NCBI GenBank assembly: GCA_020627965.1
Contig: JAHDFX010000037.1
Coordinates: 2,090-36,258, forward strand
Reading direction: 5' to 3'
DNA from: Saprospiraceae bacterium
GTDB taxonomy: Bacteria > Bacteroidota > Bacteroidia > Chitinophagales > Saprospiraceae
DNA length: 34,169 bases
Numbering within the stretch: position 1 is the first letter of the stretch; every line of letters starts with the position of its first letter. Both the position numbers and the translations under genes were made by a program. This document shows positions 30,100 through 34,169 of this stretch, piece after piece. Below the pieces are notes generated by a model. The model searched no databases. It saw nothing but the letters and a program-made list of their open reading frames with translations, and was not told the DNA's origin.

Positions 30100-30606
30100 T
30101 TGGAAATACAATCTTATAACCGAAAATTTAAAAGGGAGAAGTTTGACTGTGGGAAAGAACCATTAAATAACTATATACAAAGAAATGTTACCAAAGATGT
30201 AAAAAATGGTGCATGTACTTGTTTCGTTATTTTGAATAATTCAGATCATGTCATTGGTTATTACACCCTTTCTGCAGAAAGTATTCCTAAAAGTGATGCT
30301 CCATCAGATTTTCAAAAGAAAATTAAATATGAATATATTCCGGTAATTTTACTGGGTAGATTAGCAATAGACAAAAGTCAATTTGGAAAAGGCTATGGAA
30401 AATTATTGCTTATTGACTCAATGAAAAGAAGTCTTGAAGTAGCTAAAAAGCAGATTGGTGCAGTTGCTGTAATTGTTGATCCGATTGATGAAGAAGCAAT
30501 TGCTTTTTATTCAAAATATGGATTCACACTATTACCATCAAGTGGTAGAATGTTCATGTCTATGAATAAAATAGAAGCCGCATTTAAAAGTGTGAAAAAG
30601 AAATGA
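30100..30606 (+). CDS. GNAT-family (TacT/AtaT-like) toxin acetyltransferase, TTG start
   Basis: This 168 aa protein belongs by pattern to the TA-type GNAT toxins, which acetylate the amino group of charged tRNAs and block translation. It shows the family start F-D-C-G-K-E-P-L-N-N-Y-I (15-26), V-I-G-Y-Y-T-L-S (51-58), the strand I-P-V-I-L-L-G-R-L-A-I-D, the acetyl-CoA pyrophosphate loop Q-F-G-K-G-Y-G (94-100), and V-D-P-I-D-E-E-A-I-A-F-Y-S-K-Y-G-F near the end, with Tyr140 in the usual catalytic place. No ATG or GTG exists between the in-frame stop at 30079 and position 30100, so TTG is the best start, likely limiting toxin output. The antitoxin stop is 2 bp upstream. The target tRNA cannot be told from sequence. 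Confidence 0.9.
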   Translation: MEIQSYNRKFKREKFDCGKEPLNNYIQRNVTKDVKNGACTCFVILNNSDHVIGYYTLSAESIPKSDAPSDFQKKIKYEYIPVILLGRLAIDKSQFGKGYGKLLLIDSMKRSLEVAKKQIGAVAVIVDPIDEEAIAFYSKYGFTLLPSSGRMFMSMNKIEAAFKSVKKK

Positions 30607-30671
30607 ACCTAATATCACAATTAGAAGATTTTGCAGAAGAGATAGGTCAGATAAATATTGATTGTAGTTAG
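30603..30671 (+). other. 22-codon reading frame overlapping the toxin stop (ATGA); possible gene remnant
   Basis: An ATG at 30603 overlaps the toxin TGA (30604-30606) in the coupled ATGA arrangement. It opens a short frame (M-N-L-I-S-Q-L-E-D-F-A-E-E-I-G-Q-I-N-I-D-C-S) ending with TAG at 30669-30671. The composition looks coding, like the N-terminus of a longer helical protein. It may be the stump of a lost third gene in the toxin-antitoxin operon, or chance. No continuation was found in the following ~200 bp. Confidence 0.3.
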
Positions 30672-30858
30672 GGCAAATTTTAAGATAAAACTGGTTACAA
30701 TAAATGCGTGTGACTTACGTGCAGCTAAATGTGTGCATATTGCATTATGCGAACCTTTCCAAAAAATAAAACCAAAGAATAACCTTCTGTATCTTTACAT
30801 CCTTAGTTTTCATAGCCTAAAAAAGATTGGTTTTTCAAGTACATTCCCCTATCTTGTC

Positions 30859-30866
30859 TACCTTTA
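30859..30866 (+). promoter_or_regulatory. Candidate -7 box (TACCTTTA) of the helicase-nuclease gene
   Basis: TACCTTTA differs from TAnnTTTG at the last base and lies 13 bp before the ATG at 30880. A second near match, TATCTTTA, lies at 30790-30797. The 273 bp between the toxin stop and this gene otherwise hold only the short 30603 frame. Presence of promoter-like boxes in the stretch supports the later start for the helicase. Confidence 0.35.
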
Positions 30867-30879
30867 CAAAACATCCCAC

Positions 30880-33800
30880 ATGCCAAGAAAAAAAGAAACA
30901 AGACAGGATCACGAAGCACGATTTTTAGAAGAGATCGAAAAGCTCAACCCAGCACAGCGTCAGGCTGTAGATGCCTTGGATGGGCCTGTACTCGTTGTAG
31001 CAGGGCCGGGAACAGGGAAAACCCATATCCTTAGCGCCCGTATCGGGCAGATATTGAAAAATACTGACACTAAAGCACATAATATTCTGTGCCTGACTTA
31101 TACCGATGCAGCCACTCATGCTATGCGTGACAGGCTATTGCAATTTATCGGACCAGAAAGCCATAAGCTCCATATTTATACCTTTCATTCTTTTTGTAAT
31201 AATGTCATACAAAGCAATCTGTCTTATTTTGGGCTTCGAGACCTGGAAGCGATCTCCAAACTCGAACGCATAGAACTGATACAGGATATACTCGAAAATC
31301 TGCCGCCTACTAATCCATTAAAGCCTTTACAGGGAGACGGTTTTTATTATGAAAAACATCTGGAAGATCTCTTCGATCGGATGAAATCCGAGGATTGGAC
31401 GGTAGAACTGATTAAGCAACGCAGTGATGAATATATTGCTTCTCTGAAAGACCATCCTGATTTTATTTACAAAAGGAATGGCAAAGGATTTAAAAAAGGT
31501 GACCTCAAGCAAAAGAAAATCGATAAAGAACAGAAAGACATGGATAAGCTGTTTACGGCTGCCAAGCTCTTTCGGGTCTATGAGCAGCAAATGAGGCGCA
31601 AAAAACGCTACGATTTTGCAGATATGATCCTCTGGGTATTAAAGGCTTTCCGCCAAAATGAGGATTTGATACGTCGCTATCAGGAACAATATCTATACAT
31701 ACTCGTCGATGAATTTCAGGATACTAATGGCGCTCAAAACCAATTGCTCAGCCTGCTGATCGATTTTTGGGAAACGCCTAATGTATTTGTTGTAGGAGAT
31801 GACGATCAGTCCATCTATGAATTTCAGGGAGCAAGGGTAAAAAATATCCTCGATTTTCATCAAAAATATGCTGATTCTATAGAATTGGTCGTGCTGACAG
31901 AAAACTACCGGTCTTCTCAACATATTCTGGATGCCTCCAAATCGGTTATCAATCTGAATGAGTTACGGCTGCTGAAGCAGCTCGAAGGCTTAGAGCTTAA
32001 CAAAGAACTGAGTGCAGCCAATAAGCATGTTGCCAAACTCAAACGCCGACCAGTCGTCGCCCAATATCGTAATCAACTGAACGAAACAGCAGATCTCGTT
32101 GCACAAATAAAGGCATTAATAAAAAAAGGAACACCGCCTGGCGAAATTGCAGTCATTTATTATAAACACAAGCAGGCGATCCATATTACCCGTCTGCTGG
32201 AAAACGAAGACGTTCCTTACCACACCCGTCGTAGCGTCGATATTCTGGAACAGCCATTGATAAAAAATGTACTGACTTTCCTAGCTTATTTACAAAAAGA
32301 ATACGAATTACCACATTCGGGCGAAAGCCTGCTTTATCAGCTCTTACATGTCAATTTTCTTGGCATTGACAACAGAGATATAGCAAGCCTGGCAGCTTTC
32401 ATGGCGAATGATAAAAGTGAAAAAAGGCGACAAAATGCTGAATCAGATGCTCTGCCCTGGCGGGTTTTGATGGATGATGAAAAGCGCCTCCATGCACTAC
32501 GTCTGCACGATAAAGATGCCATTATTCGCTTATCGCAATTAATCAATCAATTATTATCTGATTATATCAATGTGTCTTTACCACAATTATTGGAAAGACT
32601 GGTCAATCATAGTGGTCTGTTGCGACACATTACCAGTGGAAATGAGCAGGATTGGAATACTAAGCTAGTATTTACCTTGTTTGATTTTGTTCGGGCAGAA
32701 GCCATCAAAAACCCTCAATTGGATATTCGGGTTTTTCTGGAAATGCTGCACAGGATGAAAGATAACAGGATTCCATTGGGGCTTATAAAATCAGTAGGTA
32801 CAGAAAGTGGTGGTGTAAATTTGGTCACAGCACACAGTTCTAAAGGACTGGAATTTGGCTATGTTTTTATGATGGATTGCACAGAAGAGTGGGAACCCAC
32901 GAATACCCTTCGCAATCGCTTTAAATTGCCGCCTAATCTTACGGTTACTTCCGGTGAACAAGATAGCAATGAAGCAGCCCGACGGCTGTTTTATGTTGCC
33001 ATGACCAGGGCAAAGCGACATTTGCACATCTCTTTCAGCAAACATACGCTCGAAGGCAAACCCCGTCAGGCAGCCTCCTATGTAGATGAACTATTGGCAA
33101 ATACAGACCTGGAATTGACTTTTCCTGAACCACCAGGCAAAGCCATCTTCAGGGCGCAATTGGTGATGCTGACCGAAACCGAAAAACCAGTATTAAAACA
33201 GCCTTTCAGCAAAGAAGAATTAAATGCCATGCTGGAAGGCCTGGCGATTAGTGCTTCTAGTCTGAGCACATTTCTGGATTGTCCTTTGAGTTTTTATTTT
33301 CAATATGTTCTAAAAGTACCCACAACCTCCAGTGAAGCGGCTGCCTATGGAAGCGCCATTCATTATGCTGTGGAACGCCTGTTTATCCGTATGAAAGGCT
33401 CCAAGACAAAGTCTTTCCCGTCGATAGAACAGTTTATACAGGATTTTGAAAAGGAAATGGCTCGGCAGCGTATCTATTTTACAGAGCAGCAATATCAACG
33501 CCGACTAGCTAAAGGACGGCTCCATCTGCCCGATTATTATGCGACCCGTATAGTGGGCTGGCATAAAAAAGTAGAGTTGGAAGCCCAGATCAGGAATGTG
33601 GAAATGGACGGTATTCCATTAAGTGGCATTGTTGATAAAATAGAAATTCATCCGAATAATCTTGTCCATGTCGTCGATTATAAAACAGGCGCTCCCAGAA
33701 GAGAAAAAACCAATCCACCCAACAATAAACATCCACAAGGCGGTGATTATTGGCGGCAGATTATTTTTTATAAAATTCTATTGGAAAATTATAGAAACAA

Positions 33801-34062
33801 TTTATACGAAGTCAAATCCGGTGAAATAGATTATACCACTCCTGATAGAAAAGATGGAAATTACAAAAGAGTCACTTATAAATTACTTCCCGAAGAGGTA
33901 AAATTTGTCAGACAGCAGGTCAAAGATACCTATGCCAGCATCCGTGCGCATGATTTCTTTGAAGGCTGTGGCAAACCAGATTGCAAATGGTGCAATTTTA
34001 CCCGTGAACACCTGACTGAAGATAGTATGCGACTGACTGTGGTGGAGGAGATGGATGAGTGA
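30880..34062 (+). CDS. UvrD/PcrA-type helicase fused to PD-(D/E)XK nuclease with Fe-S-type cysteines
   Basis: This 1060 aa cytoplasmic protein is predicted to unwind and degrade DNA ends. SF1A helicase motifs: Walker A G-P-G-T-G-K-T (42-48), motif Ia near L-T-Y-T-D-A-A, motif II V-D-E-F-Q-D (276-281), motif III G-D-D-D-Q-S-I-Y-E-F-Q-G-A (306-318), motif IV-like N-Y-R-S-S (342-346), motif V V-T-A-H-S-S-K-G-L-E-F (649-659) and motif VI R-L-F-Y-V-A-M-T-R-A-K (702-712). The nuclease part (about 790-1045) has His828, D919 (G-I-V-D-K-I-E) and V-D-Y-K-T-G (D933, K935). C801 with C1030, C1035 and C1038 (G-C-G-K-P-D-C-K-W-C) matches the AddB/PDDEXK_1 iron-sulfur staple. The ATG at 30880 is chosen; an in-frame ATT-like extension upstream from 30658 has no family sequence and crosses promoter-like boxes. 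It merges AddA-like motor and AddB-like nuclease in one chain; no partner subunit is visible. Confidence 0.92.
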   Translation: MPRKKETRQDHEARFLEEIEKLNPAQRQAVDALDGPVLVVAGPGTGKTHILSARIGQILKNTDTKAHNILCLTYTDAATHAMRDRLLQFIGPESHKLHIYTFHSFCNNVIQSNLSYFGLRDLEAISKLERIELIQDILENLPPTNPLKPLQGDGFYYEKHLEDLFDRMKSEDWTVELIKQRSDEYIASLKDHPDFIYKRNGKGFKKGDLKQKKIDKEQKDMDKLFTAAKLFRVYEQQMRRKKRYDFADMILWVLKAFRQNEDLIRRYQEQYLYILVDEFQDTNGAQNQLLSLLIDFWETPNVFVVGDDDQSIYEFQGARVKNILDFHQKYADSIELVVLTENYRSSQHILDASKSVINLNELRLLKQLEGLELNKELSAANKHVAKLKRRPVVAQYRNQLNETADLVAQIKALIKKGTPPGEIAVIYYKHKQAIHITRLLENEDVPYHTRRSVDILEQPLIKNVLTFLAYLQKEYELPHSGESLLYQLLHVNFLGIDNRDIASLAAFMANDKSEKRRQNAESDALPWRVLMDDEKRLHALRLHDKDAIIRLSQLINQLLSDYINVSLPQLLERLVNHSGLLRHITSGNEQDWNTKLVFTLFDFVRAEAIKNPQLDIRVFLEMLHRMKDNRIPLGLIKSVGTESGGVNLVTAHSSKGLEFGYVFMMDCTEEWEPTNTLRNRFKLPPNLTVTSGEQDSNEAARRLFYVAMTRAKRHLHISFSKHTLEGKPRQAASYVDELLANTDLELTFPEPPGKAIFRAQLVMLTETEKPVLKQPFSKEELNAMLEGLAISASSLSTFLDCPLSFYFQYVLKVPTTSSEAAAYGSAIHYAVERLFIRMKGSKTKSFPSIEQFIQDFEKEMARQRIYFTEQQYQRRLAKGRLHLPDYYATRIVGWHKKVELEAQIRNVEMDGIPLSGIVDKIEIHPNNLVHVVDYKTGAPRREKTNPPNNKHPQGGDYWRQIIFYKILLENYRNNLYEVKSGEIDYTTPDRKDGNYKRVTYKLLPEEVKFVRQQVKDTYASIRAHDFFEGCGKPDCKWCNFTREHLTEDSMRLTVVEEMDE

Positions 34063-34169
34063 AGAATATCAAATCATTTTACTTTCTTAGGAATGAGGAG
34101 AAAATAAATTTACGTTCTTGGGCGAAGCTATTTTTTTCTTTTTCAAGGCGCAAAAACCGCACATAGCCT

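Noticed and set aside
30658-30879. 222 bp upstream extension of the helicase-nuclease reading frame
   Set aside because: It begins with a non-ATG codon, has no helicase family sequence, and contains promoter-like boxes; the ATG at 30880 gives a normal N-terminus.
34063-34169. Possible start of a further gene at the right edge
   Set aside because: The 107 bp after the helicase stop show no supported start codon with coding character and no clear terminator.

Overview
The window looks like chromosome from a member of the Bacteroidota, most likely of the Saprospiria type. The reasons are a giant SprB-repeat surface protein ending in a CHU_C-type (gliding motility/type IX secretion) tail with a PorP/SprF partner behind it, a bamA / multiple OmpH(Skp) / murI cluster, promoters resembling the Bacteroidota TAnnTTTG box, weak Shine-Dalgarno signals and AT-rich coding sequence. 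No rRNA, tRNA, insertion sequence, prophage or CRISPR array was seen.

Region 1 (1-6805) is a surface-protease neighbourhood. The tail of a gene built from ~85-88 aa beta-rich repeats converges on two minus-strand genes for exported peptidases: a papain-fold (C1) protease with a DUF4384-like C-terminal region and a caspase-fold (C14) protease fused to a degenerate FGE-sulfatase-fold domain. Divergent from them, across a 175 bp gap with inverted repeats, run a sigma-70-type factor with an extra sigma-2-like N-terminus, a one-TM protein with TPR-like repeats that could be its membrane anti-sigma or sensor, and an exported FnIII/CARDB-like protein. I infer a self-regulated envelope protease module. 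The regulatory link is not proven by sequence.

Region 2 (6806-19568) starts with a ~165 bp near-perfect palindrome. It is followed by an 11.5 kb gene (3848 aa) for a mosaic adhesin (LRRs, Ig-like, SprB repeats, proprotein-convertase P-domain, HYR domains, about 18 SprB-like modules, CHU_C tail) and its PorP/SprF-family outer-membrane partner.

Region 3 (19584-26821) holds a membrane-anchored MutS-like ATPase converging on a minus-strand envelope-biogenesis cluster: bamA, three OmpH/Skp-like chaperones and murI (glutamate racemase).

Region 4 (27090-34169) runs on the plus strand: a CxxC carboxymuconolactone decarboxylase/AhpD-like protein, a conserved protein of unknown function, the GTPase gene era, a short PepSY-TM protein, a DUF1778-GNAT (TacA/TacT-like) toxin-antitoxin pair with a TTG-started toxin, and a UvrD-type helicase fused to a PD-(D/E)XK nuclease with an AddB-like Fe-S cysteine pattern.

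A recurring feature is intergenic imperfect palindromes made of short, degenerate, repeated words. They differ in sequence between loci but share one architecture (6811-6974, 22738-22806, about 24098-24172, 28973-29060). They and the protease/sigma cassette are the most unusual things here.
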